From: a candidate division KSB1 bacterium
GTDB taxonomy: Bacteria; Zhuqueibacterota; Zhuqueibacteria; Zhuqueibacterales; Zhuqueibacteraceae
NCBI GenBank assembly: GCA_034506255.1
Contig: JAPDPX010000009.1
Coordinates: 217,501-281,500 of the forward strand
Reading direction: 5' to 3'
DNA length: 64,000 bases
In this document: positions 27,761 through 35,756 of the stretch, piece after piece
Layout: the number at the start of each line of letters is the position of its first letter
Numbering within the stretch: the first letter of the stretch is position 1
Made by a program: the position numbers and the translations under genes
Notes under the pieces: generated by a model
Told to the model about the DNA's origin: nothing
Databases searched by the model: none
The model's input: the letters and a program-made list of their open reading frames with translations, nothing else

Positions 27761-28229
27761 GTGGCGGCTCAGCGCGGGAATCCTCTCCTGTCGCGGTTGC
27801 TTTTTCTGTTGTTTCGACCCGATGCAGTGACTTCAGTCAAGCTTCCCGCCCAAGCCCCGGGCATTGACCGTTTGCGTGCCGGTTGTGTGCTGCCACCGTC
27901 GGGTGGTAGAGCGCTTGCCGACAGTGATAGGCAAAGCGCGTTGCGGGGATGACAAGCATCGGGATTCCTGCACCACAAAATCACAGTCCATGGCAACCCT
28001 GCCTTCCGGGCGGGAAAGCAGGTAAAAAAATAATGCCAAGTGGTTTCCTCTTTCCTTGTCAACTCAGAGGGCATTTGGCTTGAACGGAAGGCGCACTGCC
28101 CCGGCCGTTGCTTCTTGCGGTTTGCTGACAAGTGACCAGTCCCCCCTGTGGTGGGGGGCTGGTCACTTTTTTATTGGAGGAATGTGAGGCAGTGATCGAA
28201 ACCGGTTTTTCGGTGCCGCACAGCGGGAG
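27761..28229. other. intergenic region with terminator
   Basis: About 470 nt between the convergent RND permease and cytochrome c genes. Apart from the strong hairpin terminator at 28131-28173 I see no gene and no repeat. Confidence 0.5.
28131..28173 (+). terminator. strong intrinsic terminator hairpin
   Basis: AGTGACCAG(T)CCCCCC and GGGGGG(C)TGGTCACT form a near-perfect stem of about 15 bp with a short loop, followed by TTTTTT on the plus strand. It is 370 nt past the RND permease stop, so the transcript would have a long 3' tail or an unseen upstream end. Confidence 0.85.
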
Positions 28230-29216
28230 TTACTCTTCAGTAGTCTGGGGTTGGGGATGCTTTTCGACTTGATGAATCACCGGCTTGACCGTGCGCAAGT
28301 AGCGGTAGATGGCGCGCAAGTCATCCTCCGTCATGCCGGCGTACATGGTCCAGGGCATCACGGTGTTTTCGCCACCGGGCGCCACCGCAATGCGGGTGGC
28401 CGCGGAGTCGGCGTATTCTTTGAAGCGATTGACAAAGTAGGTTTCATCCCAGCCGCCGATGCCGGTGTCGTTTTCCGGGGTGAGGTTGGCGGTGCGTACC
28501 ACGGCGCCGCCGGGCAGGCGAAATTCCTGGCCGCCGGCGAAGTCCATGCCCGGTAAAGCGCCGCCTTTGTCATCCACCGGCGTGTGGCAGAAATGGCAGC
28601 CGGACACGATGTTGAGATATTTGCCGTGGGCCAGCGTGTCACCGGCCGGCGGCCGTGGCTTGGGCACATAGGATTTGGGAATGGTGCGCACGATGAGATT
28701 CATGGGAAAGTTGAGTTGGCTGCGCGGCACGTCGTTGGCAATGAGCGGCAGCGTGCGCAGGTAGGCGATGATGGCATGCAGATCCTCCTCTGCCAGCTCG
28801 TTGTAAATCGGATAAGGCATCATTGGAAAGAGCGCCTCGCCGTTTTTCCCGACCCCGGCCGCGATGGCGCGTGCGATCTCACCATCGGTCCAGTTGCCGA
28901 GCGCCGCCGGCGTGATATTGGGCACGCGCAGCTTGCCGATCGTCTCCACCATTTCCTCGCCGCCCCGGCCTTCGGTGCCCGGCACCACCGGCCCGGAGTA
29001 GAAGCTGAAATCGCGTTGCGAGTGGCAATCAATGCAGACCGTCACGTGATTGGCAAGATACCGGCCGCGCGCAATCAGCTCGGGTGTGGCGGCGATTTCA
29101 AGATTGGGTGCCTCGCCCACATCGGGCAGGCTGATGGTCACGTAGATCAGGCCGCCGGCAATCAGCACCAGAATGGCCGCGATCACCCCGAGCAAAACCC
29201 GGAAGAATTTCTTCAT
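28230..29216 (-). CDS. membrane-anchored dihaem cytochrome c
   Basis: 328 aa. One N-terminal transmembrane helix (FFRVLLGVIAAILVLIAGGLIYVTI) anchors the protein with the rest in the periplasm. Two haem-binding CxxCH motifs are seen: VCIDCH (about residue 58) and GCHFCH in the second half. Methionine-containing segments (ALFPMMPYPIYNEL, NTVMPWTMYAGMTEDDL) follow each haem and could give the distal ligand. This is the layout of two-domain class I cytochromes that pass electrons to oxidases or from dehydrogenases. The open frame extends to 29636, but ATG 29216 has AGGAG about 8 nt upstream and starts the anchor. The redox partner is not next to it. Confidence 0.9.
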   Translation of the reverse strand: MKKFFRVLLGVIAAILVLIAGGLIYVTISLPDVGEAPNLEIAATPELIARGRYLANHVTVCIDCHSQRDFSFYSGPVVPGTEGRGGEEMVETIGKLRVPNITPAALGNWTDGEIARAIAAGVGKNGEALFPMMPYPIYNELAEEDLHAIIAYLRTLPLIANDVPRSQLNFPMNLIVRTIPKSYVPKPRPPAGDTLAHGKYLNIVSGCHFCHTPVDDKGGALPGMDFAGGQEFRLPGGAVVRTANLTPENDTGIGGWDETYFVNRFKEYADSAATRIAVAPGGENTVMPWTMYAGMTEDDLRAIYRYLRTVKPVIHQVEKHPQPQTTEE

Positions 29217-29245
29217 CAAAATTCTCCTGCGAATAAAGGTCGTTT

Positions 29246-30334
29246 CTACTGCGGTGGTTTGTAAAAGAGCCGTCGCTGCAGCGGGCCGGCGGGATTGAGA
29301 ATCCCCCCGAGCTGGTGATAAGGCACACGCACTTGAAAGGTGCCCTGCGCATAGGGACCGACTTGGTATGGTGCGAAAGTGAAGAGCAGGGCCCGGGGCA
29401 TCACATTGAATACCTGCAGATCTTCCGCGGTGAACGCTTGCATCTCGCCCTGTTGCACCCAGGCCGCGCCCTGTGCCTGCAGGCTTTGGCGGCACTGCCG
29501 CGTCAGGGCTGCCAGATAGTCCGCATCGGGCAGAAACAAATCCGCCAGTGCCAGCGTCTGCCAGCGGCCGTCGTGCAGCCAGTAGTTGGTTGCGGCATAG
29601 GAGGTGTTGCCGTGCGCGCCGCCGGTGAAAGACCATTCGGTGACGAGCAGGCTGATCAAATCCTCCGAATAATACATGATGCTGCAGTCATGGCTGTAGC
29701 CAAAGCTCATGCCGCCAATCATCTCTTCCCCGGCGAGCATCTCATTGCTGTCATGCACGAACTGGCCGTGCGCCACCATGGCCTGGGTGTGCATTCGTGT
29801 GTTGAGCTGCTGCAGGGCCGGTGCCTTGCCCAAAAAACGTGGAAAAGCGGCCTCCGCCTGAATGAGTTCGTCGGCGGTGCTGTAGTAGTGGTATTCGGCG
29901 ACGCGCGACAGGGTGAAGGGCAGCGATTTGGTGCCGTCCGCGCTGGTCCAGGTGCCCTCGAACACCGCATAGGGTGGTGCCAGGCTGCCGGCGAAGCGGC
30001 CGGTGATGTTTTCGTCGGCGTCCAATTCCTCCAGCAGCGTGGGCGTGCCGAGCCGTCCCTGCAAATGCAGACGCTCACCCACGGACTCATAGAAGTAATT
30101 TCCCGTAATCACCGCGCTGGAATCGATGGTAAGATCCATTTGAATCGCGAAGCGGCCGCCCAGCATGCCGGTGTAATAACCGCGGAAAGCCGGCCGTGCT
30201 GCCAGCGGCGCAGCGCACAGCAGGGCGAGCAGCGTAAAGAAACGTATGCGCGCGCAGGACAATGGGCCTGAGGAGTGAATCATGATTCTGCAATCTGAAG
30301 TTTTGAAGGTCATTCGCGGTTGAGTCGAGTCCAT
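29246..30334 (-). CDS. secreted DUF3298-domain protein
   Basis: 362 aa. A signal peptide lies at about residues 28-47 (FFTLLALLCAAPLAARP). The C-terminal half has the DUF4163/DUF3298 pattern seen in RsiV and PdaC-like proteins: SISLLVTEW-like strand (DLISLLVTEWSFTGGAHGN), then TLALADLFLPDADYLAAL and the closing VFNVMPRALLFTFAPYQVGPYAQG. In that family the domain binds sugars or lysozyme in the periplasm. ATG 30334 has GGAG 5 nt upstream. An inner ATG at 30283 gives a more usual signal peptide but lacks a ribosome site. It lies 29 nt upstream of the cytochrome c gene on the same strand and may be cotranscribed with it. Confidence 0.8.
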   Translation of the reverse strand: MDSTQPRMTFKTSDCRIMIHSSGPLSCARIRFFTLLALLCAAPLAARPAFRGYYTGMLGGRFAIQMDLTIDSSAVITGNYFYESVGERLHLQGRLGTPTLLEELDADENITGRFAGSLAPPYAVFEGTWTSADGTKSLPFTLSRVAEYHYYSTADELIQAEAAFPRFLGKAPALQQLNTRMHTQAMVAHGQFVHDSNEMLAGEEMIGGMSFGYSHDCSIMYYSEDLISLLVTEWSFTGGAHGNTSYAATNYWLHDGRWQTLALADLFLPDADYLAALTRQCRQSLQAQGAAWVQQGEMQAFTAEDLQVFNVMPRALLFTFAPYQVGPYAQGTFQVRVPYHQLGGILNPAGPLQRRLFYKPPQ

Positions 30335-31173
30335 CTCATCTCCGTGCAGCTTCGAACGGCTTGACGTTGATCCGCAGTTCTTATGACAAAATAGTGTCGG
30401 TGACGGAGAGAGTCAAGGTGACTTTTGGGAGGGGGCCACCTCTCCGGCTTCGTTTGACGACTGCGATACCCAGCCCGAACGAGCCGGAACCCAAAAAGGC
30501 AAAAGCGGCCACAAAGATGCAAAGCCACGCAAAGAAAAGATTCGAGTTTTGTCCTTCATGATTGCCGGCAAGAAATGATTGGGAAATCTTTTTGGCTTTG
30601 CGTCTCTGGGTGAGTTATATCGCCCACAGTGGAAAAAGCCGGAGATTTGCAGAATTGACACCAAATCCGCATCAATACGGGCCGAGAAAGCAGACACCGA
30701 ACAAATCTTTGCTTTTTTCAACGAGTTTACTCTTTAGTGACCAGATGACTGCTGATTGTCGGAAAACTGCGACTGGCTCGTCAAGCTTTGAATACGATTT
30801 CAATTTTTTCTCCAACAGATGGAAAGAACCCAGTGGTTGCACTTCTATCGGCTGGGTTGCCTCCCTCTGTTGGAGAATTTCAGTGCTGCCCGAAAGGCAC
30901 GAGTCTTCCGCTTGTCCAAGACCATGCCCAGATGCTTCACGAACTGGATCCGCCCCCGGCTGAGCTGTGGGATACCTGAAAGTTCGATCTGGAAAACCCT
31001 GCAAAAGCCTTGGTCCAGCCAGGGCTGGACTCTTCTCAAACAAACACTGATTGTCGCAAGGAGCAACATTTGCCGGCAGTTCTCGCCGTCACCGTCAATG
31101 CTTGCCCCCTTCCCCCAGTTGCAATTGGCCATTCCCTTGCTTATGTTCCAAGCGTATTCAGGAAGGGACTCAC
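30335..31173. other. long intergenic region, AT-richer, no supported gene
   Basis: About 840 nt between divergent genes. The left part holds an inverted pair built on GCAAAGCC (near 30516) and GGCTTTGC (near 30594). Several open frames of 60-130 codons on both strands lack ribosome sites and look like nothing known. Composition is clearly AT-richer than the neighbouring genes between about 30360 and 30800, so a decayed gene is possible but cannot be shown. Confidence 0.4.
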
Positions 31174-32256
31174 ATGAACATGAATGATTCTGCCGGGAAA
31201 AAAATCAACGAAGATGCCGAAGCGCGCGAACCGGTGTGGACGTATCGCGGCTATCGCATGCGGCCGGGAGAATTCAACACCGCGATGGTGCATTACTATC
31301 GTGCCGAGATACAACGCTCCAACGTCTGGCGGCAGCGCCTGGACAACACCACAAACTGGGCCGTCCTGGCTTCCAGCGCCGCGATTTCCTTCGCCCTCTC
31401 CGCGCCCGACCATCATTACGGCGTGCTCATCCTGAACACGCTGCTGGTCACTCTCTTTTTGTGGATCGAGGCACGGCGCTACCGCTATTACGAGCTGTCG
31501 GCCTACCGCACACGCCTGATGGAAACCGATTTCTTCGCCGCCATGATCGCCCCGCCGTTTGCGCCCCAAGCCGACTGGGCCGAGAGTCTGGCAACCACCC
31601 TGCGCGAGCCGGAATTTCCCATCAGCATGTGGGAGGCCTTTGGCCGGCGCTTCCGCCGCAACTACGTCTGGATCTTCCTGGTGCTCGGCTTTGCCTGGCT
31701 GCTGAAGTGTTACATTCACCCCGTGGCCGCCAGCTCCTGGCCGGAATTCATCGCGCGGCTGGACATTGGCCCGATTTCCGGCTGGGTCATTCTGACAATC
31801 GGCCTGGTCTACAACGGCCTGCTGTTTCTCGTTGGTTTCGCCACCGTGGGTTTGCAGCAGGCCTCCGGTGAAGTGCTGCCCAAGGCCAGCGACTATCCGG
31901 TGTTGACGGCGCTGTGGCAAGCCATGGAAGTCAAGGACAACGGTGAGAAGGAGGCCAACCATCACGGCGACCGGCCGCGGCCGCGCAAGCGCCAACAACT
32001 GCTATGCCTGATCATCTCCAACCGGCCGGAAGTCATTGCCGGCCGCATTATGCAGGATTTGAAGCGCGGCGTGACCGAATTGCACGGCACGGGCATGCAC
32101 ACCAAACAGCAGCGCGAAGTGCTCCTGGTCGCCACCACCGTGAGTGAAATGCCGGGCCTGAAAGCCATGGTCAAGGCCGAGGATCCGGAAGCTTTCGTCA
32201 TCGTCATGCCGGCGCACGAAGTGATGGGACGCGGTTTTCAAACATTGGAAGCGTGA
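31174..32256 (+). CDS. DUF2270 membrane protein with C-terminal DUF2179-like domain
   Basis: 360 aa. The N-terminal two thirds fit DUF2270: RMRPGEFNTAMVHYYRAEIQRSNVWRQRLD, then paired hydrophobic segments (WAVLASSAAISFAL and LILNTLLVTLFLWIEARRYRYYELSAYR), and two more helices near 170-190 and 220-245. The last 85 residues (LLCLIISNRPEVIAGRIMQDLKRGVTELHGTG...EVLLVATTVSEMPGLK) match the DUF2179 domain found at the end of YitT-type proteins, a small cytosolic ligand-binding-like fold. The frame begins at 31051, but ATG 31174 has GGAAGGGA 6-7 nt upstream. Function is unknown. Confidence 0.82.
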   Translation: MNMNDSAGKKINEDAEAREPVWTYRGYRMRPGEFNTAMVHYYRAEIQRSNVWRQRLDNTTNWAVLASSAAISFALSAPDHHYGVLILNTLLVTLFLWIEARRYRYYELSAYRTRLMETDFFAAMIAPPFAPQADWAESLATTLREPEFPISMWEAFGRRFRRNYVWIFLVLGFAWLLKCYIHPVAASSWPEFIARLDIGPISGWVILTIGLVYNGLLFLVGFATVGLQQASGEVLPKASDYPVLTALWQAMEVKDNGEKEANHHGDRPRPRKRQQLLCLIISNRPEVIAGRIMQDLKRGVTELHGTGMHTKQQREVLLVATTVSEMPGLKAMVKAEDPEAFVIVMPAHEVMGRGFQTLEA

Positions 32257-32338
32257 GGCGGCAGGCGGTGTGCGGCGGGGCGCGGGGCCTGGCGGCCGGG
32301 AGTATCAGTCACAGCTGGAAAAGGCAATTGCGGCCGCT

Positions 32339-32818
32339 TCAATGCTGCTGCGCGGCCGCCGCGCGTGTCAGGCTGCTGTACACTTCTCTGATCGCAGCCG
32401 GCACTTCGGCACCGGGTTCGACGCCATTCCAGGAGAAGATGGTGGTATCTGTGCGGATGATGCACCACATGCGCGTGGTCAGGTTGCCGGTTTCCTGGTA
32501 ATGCAAATCTCTCAGATCGTGTCTCGCAAGCGTGCGGCGCAGCGAGTCGAGATGTGCCGTGTCGATCACGCCCAGCGGCCGGATTTTTTCCCGGCGAAAA
32601 TATTGCCCTGACCAGCGCTCCATTTTGCCATCGCTGTGCAGAATGAAGCCGTCGGCAAATCCCGTGAAGCCCCCGCCGGTACCCCAGATGATGGTGAAGT
32701 CATCGCCGGGCGTGGCGGGCTCACGTTGCGAAATGCCGCAGGCGAGACCATTGAGCGCAACCATCCCCCACAGAAGCGGCCGGCACCACGAGCAGATCAT
32801 CTTGCCTGTTGCAGTCAT
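32339..32818 (-). CDS. small putative lipoprotein of unknown function
   Basis: 159 aa from ATG 32818 (the frame can also begin at GTG 32827; neither has a strong ribosome site). A hydrophobic start ends in LNGLACG, a plausible lipobox. The mature part has TIIWGTGGGFTGFADGFILHSDG and ends in an Ala-rich tail, with a W-T/S-G strand pattern like small periplasmic inhibitor or binding domains. I do not recognise a family. It is convergent with the DUF2270 gene. Confidence 0.6.
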   Translation of the reverse strand: MTATGKMICSWCRPLLWGMVALNGLACGISQREPATPGDDFTIIWGTGGGFTGFADGFILHSDGKMERWSGQYFRREKIRPLGVIDTAHLDSLRRTLARHDLRDLHYQETGNLTTRMWCIIRTDTTIFSWNGVEPGAEVPAAIREVYSSLTRAAAAQQH

Positions 32819-33010
32819 CAAGCCCACTTTTTTCTTTTATCATCCAACCACCAGCCCTTTTCCGGCCGGTGCCGCAAGGCACGGGCAACGATGTTTCATC
32901 CCCCCAAATGCGGTGAAGACAGCATCTCTCTTCGATTGCCGGCCGGCGGCTCATAAAGGAACGTGAAAAATATATCAAACAAAAAGCAGGATTCAAAACG
33001 ACGGCTGGTA

Positions 33011-33048
33011 TGAAAAAAAACTCCGCGCAGCCCGGGTTCTGCGCGGAG
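33011..33048 (-). terminator. intrinsic terminator of the choice-of-anchor I gene
   Basis: CTCCGCGCAG (33021-33030) pairs with CTGCGCGGAG (33039-33048). On the minus strand the stem is followed by eight T residues. It lies about 100 nt beyond the stop at 33150. Confidence 0.87.
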
Positions 33049-33149
33049 CGGGAGAGAGGGAGTTGTGCGATGGGAGATGTTGGCAGCGTGCCAGGGACAG
33101 GCATTGCCAGGAGGCGCGGCGGGTTGCAGCCTCTGACCGCGGCGGTGAC

Positions 33150-34362
33150 TCACTTGGTCAAGGTGAGCTGCCGCACCTGCCAGATGTTGTCATTCACGGC
33201 CAGACGGTAGAAATAAACGCCACTCGCCAGCCGGCTGGCATTGAAAATGACCTCGTGACTGCCTGCCGGACGCCAGTCGTCCACCAGCGTGGCGACCTCG
33301 GCCCCGGTGAGGGCAAAAACCTTGATCGTCACCTTCGCCGCTTCCGGCAGGCTGTAGCGAATGGTTGTGCCCGGATTGAAAGGGTTGGGATAGTTTTGAT
33401 ACAGGGCGAACTGTCGGGGCAGAGCCGTCATTTCATCCTGCGGTTCGGCCTGTTTGTCCAGGCCGCGGGTGATCTCGTAGATGGTGGTCGAGCCGCTGAC
33501 CTCGTTCGTGACCACCAGCAGGGGCTTGCAGGTCGGGCTGTCATCTTCGGAAATGAACTGCAACCCCTCCGGTCCGAGATCGCCGCCGCTGCTGGGTCCG
33601 GGCGTTTGTGAAAAATCGCGCAGATTGTAATACTGCTCGAAGCTGACACACCGCGGGTTGCTGATGTCGAACACCATGACCCCGCCGATGCGCTCCAGGC
33701 CGAGGAAGACATAGGTGCGACCGTAGGCTTTGCCGATGGCCAGCCCTTCCGGCTCCGGCCCCTTGTCATCGCTGCGGTCGTCGCGGGTGTTGTTGCTGTT
33801 GCTGCAATTGAAGAAGTCGGGAAAGGCGGCCGCGGTAATTTGTTCGATCTGATCACCGCTGTCATGGATGAGATGGCCGTCGGGTGTCCAGATGGAGAAA
33901 GAGCGTGCGCCGAAGGAGTACAGCGCGTCGTAATCGCCGTCTTGGTCGGTGTCGCCCAGCGTGCTGGTGATTTTCAAACGGCCGAGGTTGGCATTTTGTT
34001 TGAGCGTCGCCGCCTGCGGAAAGGCGGCGGCATCCAGCGTCACACTGCCAACGCGTTTTTCTTCATCGAAACCGTCATAGACGCGCGCGTCGCCTTCATT
34101 GGCGGTAACCAGCAGGGGAATGCCCTTGACGTTGTAGCGTGCAATGGCATCCGGCTGATACATGCCGAACACCGGCCAGTTGGCAATGTTGATTCGGTTG
34201 TCGCGATCACTGGCATCCAGGCCGTTGCCGGGAGCACGGTGATCTTTGAAACCCAGGCCGATGAGTTCAATGACCTTCGCCTGTTTGATGTCCACCAGGG
34301 CGAGTGCATTGTTCTCCTGCAGCGTGACCCAGGCATATTTCGAGTTTGCGGAGACCGCGATA
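33150..34362 (-). pseudogene. choice-of-anchor I domain protein, C-terminal part with type IX-style sorting tail (separated by a frameshift)
   Basis: This frame carries the second half of a choice-of-anchor I beta-propeller: IAVSANSKYAWVTLQENNALALVDI, GLGFKDHRAPGNGLDASDRDNRINIANWPVFGMYQPDAIARY, EGDARVYDGFDEEKR and PEPEGLAIGKAYGRTYVFLGLERIGGVMVFDI, followed by a sorting domain (NYPNPFNPGTTIRYSL ... ASGVYFYRLAV). It has no start of its own: the family sequence continues directly from the upstream fragment (34363-35055). Deleting one A in the minus-strand TAATATCGCG at about 34358-34365 restores YIAVSAN. The intact product would be secreted, perhaps an extracellular phosphatase- or esterase-like propeller protein. 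The open frame in this phase extends to 34424. Confidence 0.8.
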
Positions 34363-35055
34363 TTATTCCGGTTCCAGATCCTGTGCCACCGAGGCGTGCG
34401 GCCCGAAAATGCGAATGCTGGCATCGAGTTGTTTGTCGTTGAAGGCGGTGAAATCGGCGGTGCGCACCCCGGCCTGGGTTATACATTTCCCGCGCCGGGA
34501 GACCTCGATGATGCTGATCGATCCTTCCGGATCGACACTGTAGTCGTCGCTGGGCTCACCCTCATTGGCCACCAGGAGCCATTTGCCGTTGGGCGTGAAA
34601 GTCAACATGTCAGGCAGCGCGCCGACCGTCACCTCCCCCAGAAATGTTCCCGCGACATCGAAGAAAACGACCTTGCCAGGCGCCGTTTTCACAGCGTTCT
34701 CGACCGCCACCGCCACCAGGCCGTCGTCCACCGCCACGCTGTTGACCACCGGGCCATACGACGAAAGCTCGATGGGGGCGAGCTCGACCGGCGCCGCGGG
34801 ATTACTGATGTCAAGGACATCGAGGCGGCCGGCCCGGGCATTGACTACGAACAGCCGTCGGCTGTCCTCGTCATAAGCACTGATCTCGGATGCACTCTGA
34901 TTAAAGACGCCGGTGGTTTTGGTGCTGAGCGGTCGTAACTGAATGCTTTGCGCCTGTGCCAGCTCGCCGGCCAGCACGGCGAAGGCGCAGGAGAAGACAA
35001 AGCAGCGCTGCAGTGCTTGTGAAAGGACGACACTTCGTTGGTGTAACTTCCTCAT
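34363..35055 (-). pseudogene. choice-of-anchor I domain protein, N-terminal part (separated by a frameshift)
   Basis: 231 codons ending in IRIFGPHASVAQDLEPE and then a premature TAA. A signal peptide (CFVFSCAFAVLAGELAQAQ) is followed by the first propeller half, with ISAYDEDSRRLFVVNARAGRLDVLDI, VNSVAVDDGLVAVAVE, ALPDMLTFTPNGKWLLVANEGEPSDDY and DPEGSISIIEVS, all typical of choice-of-anchor I proteins. The protein family continues without a gap in the next frame (33150-34362). ATG 35055 has AGGAG about 6 nt upstream and is preferred over upstream ATGs. If the extra base is a sequencing error, the gene is intact at 33150-35055 (about 634 aa). Confidence 0.8.
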
Positions 35056-35186
35056 GAGTTGCTCCTCTCGCATGTGTGATGATGCACCAGGGAATTGGGC
35101 AAGCCCCGGCTGACAGGCCACGCGTGGGCGCCTGAGCAGGGTTGCCGGACACGGTTTTCTCTGATTTTGGAAGAAGGATCACACTT

Positions 35187-35258
35187 GCGAAAATTTTGGA
35201 GCGCAGGCATGCGGCCCGGCAGACCTGCAGACCGCAGGTCTGCGTTCTAAATTTTCGC
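35187..35258 (-). repeat. REP-like palindromic element, copy 2
   Basis: A 10-bp outer inverted repeat GCGAAAATTT / AAATTTTCGC (35187-35196 with 35249-35258) encloses a hairpin GCAGACCTGC...GCAGGTCTGC (35219-35243) and a diverged second hairpin. Read on the minus strand it aligns with copy 1 at 23148-23208: GAAAAT, GCAGAC...GTCTGC, GCCTGCGCT, ATTTTC. Confidence 0.7.
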
Positions 35259-35473
35259 CTGTGAGATGGATGACTGCACGAGTCCGCACCCGGGAGGAGT
35301 GCCGAGGTAAGCAATACTACCCTGAAAGCCTCCGCCTCGAAGTGAGCAGAAATTTATCTCCGGCAAAGCAAGCGAAAATGATCTTCAAATTAAGTCTGAA
35401 TTAAAAAACGTTCGCGGCGATTGTTCGGCCGGAACCAGACGGAGCAGAGTGGGCCGTGGCGCGGAAAAAGGTC

Positions 35474-35501
35474 TTGCGTTTCGTGGTGACATTTTTAGAT
35501 T
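35474..35501 (+). promoter_or_regulatory. putative promoter of the tRNA gene
   Basis: TTGCGT (35474-35479), a 16-nt spacer and TAGATT (35496-35501), 19 nt before the tRNA. The -10 hexamer is identical to that of the sigma factor promoter at 46315-46320. Confidence 0.5.
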
Positions 35502-35519
35502 AGAGGCTGTTTGAAAAAA

Positions 35520-35592
35520 GGCGGTGTAGCTCAGTCGGTAGAGCAGCGGAATCATAATCCGTAGGTCGGGGGTTCAAGTCCCTCCGCCGCTA
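35520..35592 (+). tRNA. tRNA-Met (CAT anticodon)
   Basis: A 73-nt cloverleaf: acceptor GGCGGTG with CGCCGCT (two wobble pairs), D arm AGCTCAGTCGGTAGAGC, anticodon arm GCGGA-ATCATAA-TCCGT with CAT, T arm GGGGG-TTCAAGT-CCCTC, discriminator A. CCA is not encoded. The body resembles bacterial elongator tRNA-Met. A CAT anticodon could also mark tRNA-Ile2, the substrate of the adjacent tilS product, but the acceptor and anticodon stems look more like Met. Confidence 0.92.
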
Positions 35593-35756
35593 CTTCAAGC
35601 AGCCAGATCCCGACGGTTCCTGTGTGAAAAGTCGGGATTATTTTTTTGGTGCCGGCTCGTCGTGTCCGGGAGGAAAAGCAGCGGGCCTTTTTGTCATTCC
35701 CCATGCCAGGCTCCAACCCTCCCGCCGACATGGCGGCAGCAACGAGGTATGATCCC

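Larger units (their letters stand above)
35056..35519. other. intergenic region with palindromic element and tRNA promoter
   Basis: About 460 nt. It contains the second palindromic element (35187-35258) and, in its AT-richer right part, a promoter candidate for the tRNA. No gene is supported. Confidence 0.5.

Noticed and set aside
30562..30963. 133-codon open frame in the long intergenic region
   Set aside because: No ribosome site, no family resemblance, and overlapping equally long frames exist on the other strand.
34350..34375. Programmed ribosomal frameshift in the choice-of-anchor I gene
   Set aside because: No slippery heptamer or downstream structure typical of programmed shifts is seen; a one-base insertion explains it more simply.
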